A stretch of DNA of 35,653 nucleotides from JAVXGM01 sp036657395 (lineage in GTDB: Bacteria > Bacillota > Clostridia > Peptostreptococcales > Anaerovoracaceae): the NCBI GenBank assembly GCA_036657395.1, contig JAVXGM010000015.1, forward strand, positions 1-35,653. Direction: 5' to 3'. The notes under the pieces are model-generated. The model made no database searches and was not told where the DNA came from. It was given only the letters and a program-made list of their open reading frames with translations. Below are positions 8,306 to 15,690 of the stretch, piece by piece. Within the stretch, counting starts at the first letter, position 1. Every line of letters starts with the position of its first letter. The translations under genes were made by a program, and so were the position numbers.

Positions 8306-9106
8306 ATGTTGCAAAATTCAAGGTACGAAAAGATATTACACCGGTTGAGAATGGACAAAGGGGTTCAGGTTGCCCTTTTGGCTGAAGAACTCAATATTAG
8401 CGAGTCCACCATTCGCAGGGATATTACCGAATTGGATCGCATGGGACAGCTGAAAAAAGTTTTCGGCGGAGCAGTTTCCTTAGAAAGTGATATTGGCAGA
8501 AATGGAGCTAAACAAGCCCCACAAATCCATTCAAGATCTGCAGAGGCAAAGATTAACATCAATACAGAAGAGAAAGAGCGCATTGCCAAATATGCAGCCA
8601 CCCTCATAGAAGATAGCGACTTTGTTTTTATTGATGCAGGCACTACAACAGAAAAACTCATTGATTACTTAGAAAATAAGAATATAACCTATGTAACAAA
8701 TGGAATCACACATTTAAGGAAATTGACCAAAAGAGGATTTAAGGCATATATTATTGGCGGCCAGTTAAAAATAGCAACAGAAGCATTGGTAGGCACAGAG
8801 GCTGTGGAATCCCTAAGAAAGTACAATTTTACAAAATGCTTCATGGGAGCAAACGGTATTGACCTTGAAAGAGGCTTTACCACACCTGACATAGATGAGG
8901 CAATGGTAAAGTCTGAGGCTATGAAGCAGTCCCAGATATCATATATGCTTGTAGACCACACCAAATTTGGGCAAACTTCATCAGTGACTTTTGCCGATTT
9001 GGACAAGGGCTGTATCATAACAGACCAGATGAAAAACGAGAATTATTTTAATGAAACTGATATTACGCTTCTTGAGCCTGATATATTATGTGAAAATGAA
9101 GAATAG
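8306..9106 (+). CDS. DeoR/GlpR-family transcriptional regulator
   Basis: A 266-residue repressor-type protein. The N-terminal winged helix (residues 1-57) has the classic SESTIRRDITELDRMGQLKKVFGGAV recognition block of the family, split here between the HTH and the wing. The C-terminal sugar-phosphate sensor domain shows DAGTTTEKLIDYL, VTNGI and the GANGID..G.TTPD segment. Start 8306 has GGGAGGTG 5 bases upstream; an in-frame ATG at 8291 would overlap that site. Family members sense phosphorylated sugars. The gap gene 19 bases downstream suggests that it controls lower glycolysis/gluconeogenesis, a job done in Bacillus by the unrelated SorC-family CggR. Confidence 0.9.
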   Translation: MLQNSRYEKILHRLRMDKGVQVALLAEELNISESTIRRDITELDRMGQLKKVFGGAVSLESDIGRNGAKQAPQIHSRSAEAKININTEEKERIAKYAATLIEDSDFVFIDAGTTTEKLIDYLENKNITYVTNGITHLRKLTKRGFKAYIIGGQLKIATEALVGTEAVESLRKYNFTKCFMGANGIDLERGFTTPDIDEAMVKSEAMKQSQISYMLVDHTKFGQTSSVTFADLDKGCIITDQMKNENYFNETDITLLEPDILCENEE

Positions 9107-9125
9107 AAAAATGGAGGATAGAAAA

Positions 9126-10142
9126 ATGATTAAAATTGCAATTAACGGGTTTGGTAGAATTGGACGATTAACATTCCGAAAAGTATTTGGAAACCAGGAC
9201 ATTGAAGTAGTGGCTATTAACGATTTGACCCAGCCAGAAATGCTTGCATATTTGCTTAAATATGATAGTGTCCAAGGCGGATATCACGGCCACACTGTGG
9301 AAAGTGATGAAACCTCTATTACAGTAGATGGAAAACAGATTAAGATCTATAAGGAAGCAGATCCTAAAAATCTCCCTTGGGCAGATTTAGAAGTTGATAT
9401 TGTCCTGGAATGTACCGGGTTCTTTGCTTCCAAAGAAAAATCCCAGGCTCACATTGATGCTGGTGCAAAAAAAGTCTTGATTTCCGCTCCAGCTGGTTCA
9501 GATTTGCCAACGATTGTCTATGGAGTAAACCATAGCAAGCTGACAAAAGATGATCGTATTGTATCTGGAGCATCTTGTACCACAAACTGTCTGGCACCAA
9601 TGGCTAAGGCCCTAAATGATTACAGGGAACTGCGAACTGGATTTATGACTACTATTCACGCATATACAGGAGACCAGATGATTCTTGATGGTCCCCACAA
9701 AAAGAATGATTTTCGCCGTGCTCGTGCCGGCGCAATTAATATTGTTCCTAACAGTACAGGTGCAGCAAAGGCTATCGGCCTTGTCATTCCTGAGCTAGAA
9801 GGGAAGCTTATCGGTTCTGCCCAACGAGTTCCAGTGCCATCAGGCTCTATCACCATTTTGGATGCCACACTTAAGGATGAAACGGAGAGTGTATCTGTTA
9901 AAGGCATTAACGCAGCAATGAAAGCGGCTGCCAATGAATCCTTTGGCTACTCAGAGGAACAACTGGTTTCCAGTGACACTATTGGAATCAGCTACGGCTC
10001 GCTCTTTGATGGGACTCAGACTTTGGCACAAAGATGCGGTACAAAGATTTATGAGGTGCGAGTGGTTGCTTGGTACGACAATGAATCCAGCTACGTAAGC
10101 CAGCTAGTACGAACCCTGAAATATATGGGAAGCCTAGCTTAA
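9126..10142 (+). CDS. gap: Glyceraldehyde-3-phosphate dehydrogenase, type I
   Basis: Cytoplasmic glycolytic enzyme that oxidises and phosphorylates glyceraldehyde 3-phosphate. The Rossmann motif NGFGRIGR is at residues 7-14. Asp33 (AINDL) points to NAD+ rather than NADP+. The active site SGASCTTNC has catalytic Cys151, and HAYTGDQ, RRARAGAINIVPN and WYDNESSYV follow. Start 9126 (MIKIAINGFG) has GGAGG (9113-9117) 8 bases upstream; the frame extends upstream into the regulator gene but without RBS. At 338 residues it is full length. No pgk, tpiA or other glycolytic gene is adjacent. Confidence 0.97.
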   Translation: MIKIAINGFGRIGRLTFRKVFGNQDIEVVAINDLTQPEMLAYLLKYDSVQGGYHGHTVESDETSITVDGKQIKIYKEADPKNLPWADLEVDIVLECTGFFASKEKSQAHIDAGAKKVLISAPAGSDLPTIVYGVNHSKLTKDDRIVSGASCTTNCLAPMAKALNDYRELRTGFMTTIHAYTGDQMILDGPHKKNDFRRARAGAINIVPNSTGAAKAIGLVIPELEGKLIGSAQRVPVPSGSITILDATLKDETESVSVKGINAAMKAAANESFGYSEEQLVSSDTIGISYGSLFDGTQTLAQRCGTKIYEVRVVAWYDNESSYVSQLVRTLKYMGSLA

Positions 10143-10217
10143 GCGTGTCTTCTGACACCTTCATAAAAACTATATTAAGTAAGGGCGTTTTGGTGTAGCC
10201 TCCGTATTACAAAGAAA

Positions 10218-10259
10218 AAAAGGGTGTTGAAAGAGTTTGAACTTTTTCAACGCCCTTTT
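10218..10259. terminator. Bidirectional terminator between gap and the GntR gene
   Basis: A 15-bp stem (10218-10232 with 10245-10259, one G-U pair) has A-rich and T-rich flanks on both sides. It can end gap on the plus strand and the convergent regulator on the minus strand. Confidence 0.8.
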
Positions 10260-10321
10260 GACGGTCTATGATAGTTTGTGATTGATTAAAAAGTTAAACC
10301 TAAAATCTGTGATACCAAAAC

Positions 10322-10972
10322 TTAAAGTGTAGTCTCAGTTTCGGCTAAGTCGGGATTCCAGTGAGTTTCTTCCATATAAGTCATTAATTCTTGGGAGGCT
10401 TTTTTTCTAAACAGAGCTAAGATGACATTATGCTCATCGTTAGTGGCCTTAAGAATATCCTTAGCTTTAGAATTGTCCGATAAATCATAAGCCTTTATTA
10501 CAAACTTGTTTTTTAGGCGAAGCAGAGAAGTCACAAGAACTTCATTTCTACATTCATCAAGGTAGATGCCATGAAAAATTTCCTGCTGCTTGTAGTACAT
10601 TTCATAGTTTTCCCCATCGATGGCTAAGTTCATACTGTCTATGTAAAAGCTCATATCTCGTAGTTGCTTTTCTGAAAGGTGAGGACAAGCAAGCTTAGCG
10701 GCAAGCCCATCCAGAGTTCCGATTACTTGATATAAATTTCTAGCTTCACTAGGATCCATAGATTTAACCACAAAGCCCTTTCGTGGCAGATTAACCAAAA
10801 TACCTTCACATGAAAGCTGTATGAGAGCCTCACGCACTGGAGTACGACTTATATTTAGCTGGTCACAAATTTCATTTTCATTAATCTTTTCTTCAGGGAT
10901 AAGTGCACCATTAGAAATCTGTTCAGCAATGAATTCATAGACGTGATCTTTAAGGGATAAAAATTTTGTCAT
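10322..10972 (-). CDS. GntR-family (FadR/FCD subfamily) transcriptional regulator
   Basis: A 216-residue regulator. The N-terminal winged helix (about residues 1-70) has INENEICDQLNISRTPVREAL, the typical GntR recognition helix, followed by RKGFVV. The C-terminal all-helical FCD effector domain contains the EIFHGIYLDECRNEVLV stretch and a late His pair region (DEHNVI, EETHW). Start ATG 10972 follows AAGGAG; an upstream extension to 11041 has no RBS and runs into the facing promoter. It is divergent from the dimethylargininase gene, the usual arrangement for a local regulator, so it probably controls 11113-13449 (inference). Confidence 0.9.
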   Translation of the reverse strand: MTKFLSLKDHVYEFIAEQISNGALIPEEKINENEICDQLNISRTPVREALIQLSCEGILVNLPRKGFVVKSMDPSEARNLYQVIGTLDGLAAKLACPHLSEKQLRDMSFYIDSMNLAIDGENYEMYYKQQEIFHGIYLDECRNEVLVTSLLRLKNKFVIKAYDLSDNSKAKDILKATNDEHNVILALFRKKASQELMTYMEETHWNPDLAETETTL

Positions 10973-11034
10973 AAAAATCTCCTTTTCTTTACATAATAAG
11001 AATATCATAACATGAAAAAAAACCAAAATCAATG

Positions 11035-11063
11035 TTGACAAAATATTAAATACAATATATTAT
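11035..11063 (+). promoter_or_regulatory. Promoter of the dimethylargininase gene
   Basis: Perfect TTGACA (11035-11040), a 17-base spacer and TATTAT (11058-11063). It is followed by AGGAGG at 11099-11104, just before the ATG at 11113. Confidence 0.8.
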
Positions 11064-11068
11064 ATATT
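11054..11068. promoter_or_regulatory. Candidate operator for the divergent GntR regulator
   Basis: Perfect inverted repeat AATATA-TTA-TATATT covering the -10 box of the dimethylargininase promoter. A-T-rich palindromes of this size are typical of FCD-type GntR operators, but low complexity makes chance occurrence likely enough to keep confidence low. Confidence 0.4.
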
Positions 11069-11112
11069 CAACAAGTGAAAAAATTCAGAAAATTTATAGG
11101 AGGAAAGAAAAA

Positions 11113-11883
11113 ATGTTTAAAAATGTAATCGTAAGAAAACCATGTAAAGCTATTGTTGAAGGGATTACTTCCGCACCAGAGCTAGGCAAACCTGATTTTG
11201 CATTAGCACAGAAACAGCATGATAAATATATTGAAGCATTAAAGGAGTGTGGTGTTAAAGTCACTGTTCTTGAGCCCCTTGAAGACTACCCTGATTCATG
11301 CTTTGTCGAAGACACAGCAGTAATCACAAGAAAATGTGCTATAATTTCAAATCCAGGTGCAAATTCAAGAAGAGGCGAAGCTTTAGAGATGCTCCCAACA
11401 ATAAAGAAGTTCTTCTCTGATGATAAGATCGAATATATCAAATCACCGGGAACACTTGAAGGTGGAGATGTTATGATGGTTGGAGATCACTTCTATGCAG
11501 GCCTTTCTGCAAGAACAAACAAAGAAGGTATCCGACAGTTTATTGAAATCTTAGAAAAACATGGACTAACTGGCTCAGAAGTACCTCTTGAGAAGGTTCT
11601 TCACTTAAAGACAGGAGTTAACTATGTAGAAGATAACAATATGCTAGTATCTGGCGAGTTTGTTGAAAAGGCAGACTTTGCTGATTTTAAGAAAATCCTA
11701 ATTCCTGAAGACGAATCATATGCGGCAAACTGTATATGGGTAAACAATAAGGTAATCGTACCTGAAGGTTATCCAGGAGTAGAAAAAGGAATAAGAGACG
11801 CTGGTTATGAAATTATTCTAGTAGACACATCAGAATACAAAAAACTAGATGGTGGATTAAGTTGCCTATCATTAAGATTCTAA
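11113..11883 (+). CDS. ddaH: N(G),N(G)-dimethylarginine dimethylaminohydrolase (DDAH)
   Basis: A 256-residue guanidino-group-modifying enzyme that, in characterised members, hydrolyses asymmetric dimethylarginine or monomethylarginine to citrulline plus methylamines. The DDAH pattern is complete: Asp61 and Glu66/Asp67 in PDSCFVEDTAV, NPGANSRRGE with the substrate-binding Arg, LEGGDV, His164 in LHLKTGV, and the nucleophile Cys251 in KLDGGLSCLSL at the C terminus. Arginine deiminases proper are about 400 residues, so DDAH is favoured on length and motif. It has its own promoter and terminator and sits between a GntR regulator and an ArcD-like antiporter. Confidence 0.9.
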   Translation: MFKNVIVRKPCKAIVEGITSAPELGKPDFALAQKQHDKYIEALKECGVKVTVLEPLEDYPDSCFVEDTAVITRKCAIISNPGANSRRGEALEMLPTIKKFFSDDKIEYIKSPGTLEGGDVMMVGDHFYAGLSARTNKEGIRQFIEILEKHGLTGSEVPLEKVLHLKTGVNYVEDNNMLVSGEFVEKADFADFKKILIPEDESYAANCIWVNNKVIVPEGYPGVEKGIRDAGYEIILVDTSEYKKLDGGLSCLSLRF

Positions 11884-11897
11884 TATGACATTTAAGA

Positions 11898-11924
11898 AAG
11901 CTGCCTTATTTTGGGCAGCTTTTT
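11898..11924 (+). terminator. Terminator after ddaH
   Basis: AAGCTGCC (11898-11905) pairs with GGCAGCTT (11914-11921) around an 8-base loop and is followed by TTT. The transporter behind it has its own promoter starting 4 bases later. Confidence 0.85.
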
Positions 11925-11927
11925 AAC

Positions 11928-11956
11928 TTGACAAATCTTGCATACACAAATACAAT
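11928..11956 (+). promoter_or_regulatory. Promoter of the ArcD-like antiporter gene
   Basis: TTGACA (11928-11933), a 17-base spacer and TACAAT (11951-11956). The -10 lies in AAATACAAT, a string also present at 11048-11056 in the ddaH promoter, hinting at shared control. Confidence 0.75.
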
Positions 11957-12000
11957 TGATAAGACTTTAACAAGTCAGAAAGTGAAAAGGGTGTGAATTT

Positions 12001-13449
12001 ATGCAAAATCCAAAAGTAAAAGATGAAGGACTAGGCACTGGTAAATTGACCATGTTTGGTATCGGACTTATTTTAGCGAGTGGAGTTTTCGCAATTTCAG
12101 GAGACTTCGCAGCCAGTGGGGCGTATCCTCTGGCAACATTAATTGGTTGGCTTATAGCCGGAATCGGAATGTTTTCTCTATGTATGTGTTTTTTAAGACT
12201 CAGCATAGTTAAACCACAGCTTACCAGCGGACTTTATACTTATGCAAAGGAAGGCTTTGGAGACTATATTGGTTTCTGCTCAGCCTGGGGGTACTGGATT
12301 AGTGCGATCTTGGCTCAGATTTCTTTCATAACATTATTATTTGCAGCACTAGGTTACTTCTTTCCAGTCTTTGGTGAAGGAAACAATGGACCATCAATTA
12401 TCGTAGCCTCGGTAATCATGTGGCTTATAGCGGCACTTGTATCTCGAGGAATGAATCAAGCGGTTAGTATCAACGTAATTGTTGTAATAGCTAAGGTGTT
12501 ACCGATTTTAGTGCTGATTGTAGCCATTATATTCGCAAGATCATTTAGCCTGGATATATTTCTACAAAACTTTTCAGGAGAAGGCACTGGAATGAGCCTA
12601 ATGGAACAGATTAAGAGTACTACTTTTATCACGGTGTGGATATTTATAGGTATTGAAGGTTCCGTGGTTATTTCCGAACGTGCTAAGGATACTAAGAGCG
12701 CAGGCCGTGCAACGGTTATCGCATTTTTATGTATGCTGGCACTATATGTGATGATTTCTACATTGAGTATGGGCGTAATGTCTACTGAAGAGTTAGCAGC
12801 ATTAGGCAATCCTCCAATGGCAGGAGTGTTGCAGCAGGTTGTAGGCGACTGGGGCGCAATGCTTGTAAACATTGCAGTTATTATTTCCATTGCAGGAGCC
12901 TTGTTTACTTACACAATTCTCTGTGTTGACAGTGCTTATGCACCAGCAAAAAAAGGATGCTTTCCTAAATTCTTTGCAAAAGAGAATGCTAAGGGTACTC
13001 CAGTTCGTTCATTAGTAATAACTACTGTGGTTATCCAGATATTCCTGATTATTATTTACTTTAATACAGCAACATATCAGGTTTGCTACGCTATGTCTAC
13101 TAGTATGATCATGTTCCCGTACTTGTTGTCAGGCCTTTATTGTTTAAAGGTTACAGCAAAGGGAGAAGGACTAAATGGAGTGGGCATGAGTGTGAAGGCC
13201 AAAGCTTGGATCTTCGCAATTATTGGATCTATATATGGAGCATGGCTTTTATACGCCAGTGGTTGGCAGTATATCTTGATTTCAGCATTACTCTTTGGAC
13301 CTGGGATCCTTATGTATCTTTATGCACAAAAGCAGAAAGGGTCAAAATTATTTCCAAGGACTATAGACCTTGTTGGGGTAATAGTAGTGTTGGCAGCATT
13401 TGTGGCTTCCATCATCTTACTAGCAAAAGGGATTATCACCCCATTTTAA
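12001..13449 (+). CDS. ArcD-like basic amino-acid antiporter (APC superfamily)
   Basis: A 482-residue membrane transporter with about 12-13 hydrophobic segments. TM1 has the APC helix-breaking stretch (GLILASGVFAISGD), followed by GAYPLATLIGW and FLRLSIVKPQLTSGLYTYAKEGFGDYIGF split across TM2-3, as in the arginine:ornithine antiporter ArcD/LysI branch. A conserved WIFIGIEGSVVISERAKD segment marks TM6. Likely exchange is arginine or methylarginine for ornithine or citrulline. With DDAH upstream, the substrate may be a methylarginine, but sequence alone cannot decide. No arcA, arcB or arcC is in the window. Confidence 0.88.
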   Translation: MQNPKVKDEGLGTGKLTMFGIGLILASGVFAISGDFAASGAYPLATLIGWLIAGIGMFSLCMCFLRLSIVKPQLTSGLYTYAKEGFGDYIGFCSAWGYWISAILAQISFITLLFAALGYFFPVFGEGNNGPSIIVASVIMWLIAALVSRGMNQAVSINVIVVIAKVLPILVLIVAIIFARSFSLDIFLQNFSGEGTGMSLMEQIKSTTFITVWIFIGIEGSVVISERAKDTKSAGRATVIAFLCMLALYVMISTLSMGVMSTEELAALGNPPMAGVLQQVVGDWGAMLVNIAVIISIAGALFTYTILCVDSAYAPAKKGCFPKFFAKENAKGTPVRSLVITTVVIQIFLIIIYFNTATYQVCYAMSTSMIMFPYLLSGLYCLKVTAKGEGLNGVGMSVKAKAWIFAIIGSIYGAWLLYASGWQYILISALLFGPGILMYLYAQKQKGSKLFPRTIDLVGVIVVLAAFVASIILLAKGIITPF

Positions 13450-13462
13450 AAAAATGAATCTA

Positions 13463-13494
13463 AAAATGGAGGGGATTGCCCCTCCATTTTTTTT
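13463..13494 (+). terminator. Terminator after the antiporter gene
   Basis: AAAATGGAGGGG (13463-13474) pairs perfectly with CCCCTCCATTTT (13479-13490) around a four-base loop, followed by a T run. Confidence 0.9.
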
Positions 13495-13576
13495 AAAAAA
13501 GGAATATTGTTAAAAAATCCAGCAACCTAGCATACTTAAGATGTAGCATATCTACTTTCTTTTGTGTAAAAATGGG

Positions 13577-13605
13577 TTGATGAAAATACACCTGTAGTGT
13601 ATAAT
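13577..13605 (+). promoter_or_regulatory. Promoter of the small P-loop protein gene
   Basis: TTGATG (13577-13582), a 17-base spacer and TATAAT (13600-13605) lie about 49 bases before the ATG at 13654. Confidence 0.75.
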
Positions 13606-13609
13606 TAAC

Positions 13610-13628
13610 CCAATATAAACGTTATTGG
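13610..13628. promoter_or_regulatory. Inverted repeat just downstream of the promoter
   Basis: CCAATA and TATTGG arms are separated by 7 bases (TAAACGT), spanning roughly +1 to +20 of the predicted transcript. The position fits a repressor operator; no regulator is identified. Confidence 0.4.
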
Positions 13629-13653
13629 ATTACGGTGAAGGAGGGCTTTTATT

Positions 13654-14076
13654 ATGGTAAAATTGGTAATAGGGCATAAGGGAAGTGGCAAAACAAAGCA
13701 AATGTTAGAGTTTGCCAATGAAAGAATTGCAAAAAGTAATGGAAGTGTCATTTTTATAAACAAAAATCACAGACTTATGTATGATTTGAACCATAGCATT
13801 CGAGTAATTTGTATGGATGATTTTGAATATATCACCAACATTGATGAATACATCGGATTTATATATGGGATCATAAGCTCAGATCATGACATCGAAGTGA
13901 TATTTATTGATAGTATACTAAAACATGCAGATGTAACTTTAGGCGATATGCCAGAGTTCGTAGGTAGACTAAAGAAGATTTCCAAGATTTACAATCTTGA
14001 GTTTGTCGTTAGCCTAGGGGCAGAAAAAGAAGAAATGATAGGCGTTGATTTCAGCGACTGTGAGATTTTGAACTAA
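13654..14076 (+). CDS. Small P-loop NTPase-like protein of unknown function
   Basis: A 140-residue soluble protein. A Walker A motif is clear at residues 7-14 (GHKGSGKT). A beta strand with SVIFINKNH follows, and a hydrophobic strand ending in an acidic residue (IEVIFIDSIL, about residues 88-97) resembles Walker B. No second domain, membrane segment or DNA-binding motif is visible. It lies alone between two terminators behind its own promoter and a palindrome, with AAGGAGGG 8 bases upstream of the ATG. Similar small P-loop proteins occur in clostridial genomes as hypotheticals; I do not recognise a function. Confidence 0.8.
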   Translation: MVKLVIGHKGSGKTKQMLEFANERIAKSNGSVIFINKNHRLMYDLNHSIRVICMDDFEYITNIDEYIGFIYGIISSDHDIEVIFIDSILKHADVTLGDMPEFVGRLKKISKIYNLEFVVSLGAEKEEMIGVDFSDCEILN

Positions 14077-14097
14077 CTGTATAAGTAGAGAATACAT

Positions 14098-14130
14098 AAA
14101 AAGGCGGTGTAAAAGTTCACCGCCTTTTTC
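14098..14130 (+). terminator. Terminator after the P-loop protein gene
   Basis: AAAAAGGCGGTG pairs with CACCGCCTTTTT around a short AT-rich loop, directly followed by a T run. Confidence 0.88.
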
Positions 14131-14171
14131 AATGATGAAATCTATATAATAATAAAAGAGAAGAGGCAACA

Positions 14172-15098
14172 ATGAAGAAAGCATATATATTTGTAGTGAT
14201 TACAGCCTGCCTGTTTGCCACCATGGAAGTGGCACTAAAGCTAGCAGGAAACAACTTAGACCCATTTCAGATTACATTTTTAAGATTTTTTATAGGGGGG
14301 ATTTTACTCATCCCTTTTGCTATTGTAGAGCTTAAGCAAAATGGCACAAAGCTTAGTCTAAAGGACTTTGGGTATTTGACATACGTTGGCATTTTAGGGA
14401 TTCCTTTAAGTATGCTGTTTTTTCAGCTAGGAGTGATGAATGCCAATGCCTCCACCGCATCAGTACTTATTTCAATTAATCCCTTATTTACTATGATATT
14501 TGCCCATTTCATGACCTCAGAAAAGCTAAATCGACCAAAGATAGTGGTATTGTTATTTGGACTTTTGGGTATTATCTTTATGATAAGACCTTGGCAGCTC
14601 CAAGAAGGAAATACCCCCCTTGGCATTATATTTATGCTTCTTGCAGCTTTGTTTTTTGGCCTTTACACTGTGGCTGGAAAGATTAGTATTAAGAAGATGG
14701 GAATTATGGCGCAGACAAGCTTTAGCTTTATCATAGGGTCACTAGTTTTGCTAGTGGTGATTTTGTTCATGGGAAGACCTGTTATTTCAGGAGTAGTGGA
14801 AAATATCTGGGTGGTTTTATATGTGGCGATTTTCGTTACTGGCTTAGGATACTATTGCTATTTTATGGCTATAAAGTTATCAGATGCAACTACAGGATCT
14901 ATTGCCTTTTTCATAAAGCCGGCCATAGCTCCATTTATTGCAGTGGCATTCCTTGGGGATAAAATTTTGTGGAATACTTATGTGGGAATTATATTGATTC
15001 TAATCGGTTCCTATTTGAATTTTAGACAGAGTAAGAAAGAGGTACGATTAAATGTCCCAAACAATCATGAACAAATTGAGGACACATCTTCAAAATAG
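14172..15098 (+). CDS. EamA-family (DMT superfamily) transporter
   Basis: A 308-residue membrane protein made of two EamA repeats of about five hydrophobic helices each. The first spans residues 1-135 (with TASVLISINPLFTMIFAH) and the second about residues 150-290 (with TTGSIAFFIKPAIAPFIAVAF). Members export or import amino acids, nucleosides or other small metabolites; the substrate is not readable. A TATAAT at 14145-14150 lies upstream and AGAGG serves as a modest RBS. Its 3' end overlaps the Nudix gene by 47 bases, so the two are co-transcribed and probably coupled. Confidence 0.88.
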   Translation: MKKAYIFVVITACLFATMEVALKLAGNNLDPFQITFLRFFIGGILLIPFAIVELKQNGTKLSLKDFGYLTYVGILGIPLSMLFFQLGVMNANASTASVLISINPLFTMIFAHFMTSEKLNRPKIVVLLFGLLGIIFMIRPWQLQEGNTPLGIIFMLLAALFFGLYTVAGKISIKKMGIMAQTSFSFIIGSLVLLVVILFMGRPVISGVVENIWVVLYVAIFVTGLGYYCYFMAIKLSDATTGSIAFFIKPAIAPFIAVAFLGDKILWNTYVGIILILIGSYLNFRQSKKEVRLNVPNNHEQIEDTSSK

Positions 15099-15690
15099 GC
15101 CTATAGGGACTATAGGAAAATATAGTTTTTTTTCAGTCCTTGTACCAATTGTAAAAAAGGATGGGAAGCTGCATTTGCTGTACGAAGTGCGTAGTCCACA
15201 TATGAAACGCCAACCTGGGGAGATTTGTTTCCCTGGGGGACAGATGAAATTAGGCGAATCTGCTTCTCAGGCGGCATTACGGGAGACTGTTGAAGAGTTA
15301 GGGGTTGAAGAAAGTAAAATCCAACTAATGGGTCAAATGGACACCTTATACACCTATAGCAATTTTACTGTGTACTCTTTTCTAGGCAATATTGAAAAAG
15401 AGGCGGTAAATCAGGGTCAGGTGAATCCTGAGGAAGTGGAGGAAACATTTCTTGTGCCTATAGATTATCTAAAGGAAAACCCACCTAAGATTCATGATAT
15501 TAGCATAGAGCCTGTTATTGGAGATGATTTCCCTTATGATAAGATTGATTTTCCTCAAGGGTATCAGTGGCGAAAAGGGGTTTCAAAGGTGCCAATATAT
15601 CAGTTTGAAGGTCGGGTGATTTGGGGGCTTACAGCCAGAATTACCAATAGTTTTATTAACATATTAAAGGAGGCAGATCATGAAATTTAA
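15052..15690 (+). CDS. Nudix hydrolase, CoA-pyrophosphatase (NudL/YeaB) type
   Basis: A 212-residue hydrolase. The Nudix box is complete from Gly63 to Val85, with Glu69, Arg77, Glu78, Glu81, Glu82 and Gly84 in place. Just before it, LLYEVRSPHMKRQPGEICFPGG (split, residues 42-63) matches the extra motif of the CoA/acyl-CoA pyrophosphatase subgroup, which cleaves CoA to 3',5'-ADP and 4'-phosphopantetheine. A later in-frame ATG (codon 6, 15067) is an alternative start. It overlaps the DMT gene upstream and the amidase gene downstream (11 bases). Subfamily confidence is moderate; Nudix identity is certain. Confidence 0.88.
   Translation: MSQTIMNKLRTHLQNRPIGTIGKYSFFSVLVPIVKKDGKLHLLYEVRSPHMKRQPGEICFPGGQMKLGESASQAALRETVEELGVEESKIQLMGQMDTLYTYSNFTVYSFLGNIEKEAVNQGQVNPEEVEETFLVPIDYLKENPPKIHDISIEPVIGDDFPYDKIDFPQGYQWRKGVSKVPIYQFEGRVIWGLTARITNSFINILKEADHEI

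Noticed and set aside
10144..10160. GTGTC-TTCT-GACAC hairpin after gap as a terminator
   Set aside because: Only a 5-bp stem and no T run; the strong terminator is at 10218-10259.
11113..11883. Arginine deiminase (arcA) or agmatine deiminase
   Set aside because: The protein is 256 residues; both alternatives are about 370-410. The C-terminal LDGGLSCLSL and PDSCFVEDTAV patterns fit dimethylargininase.
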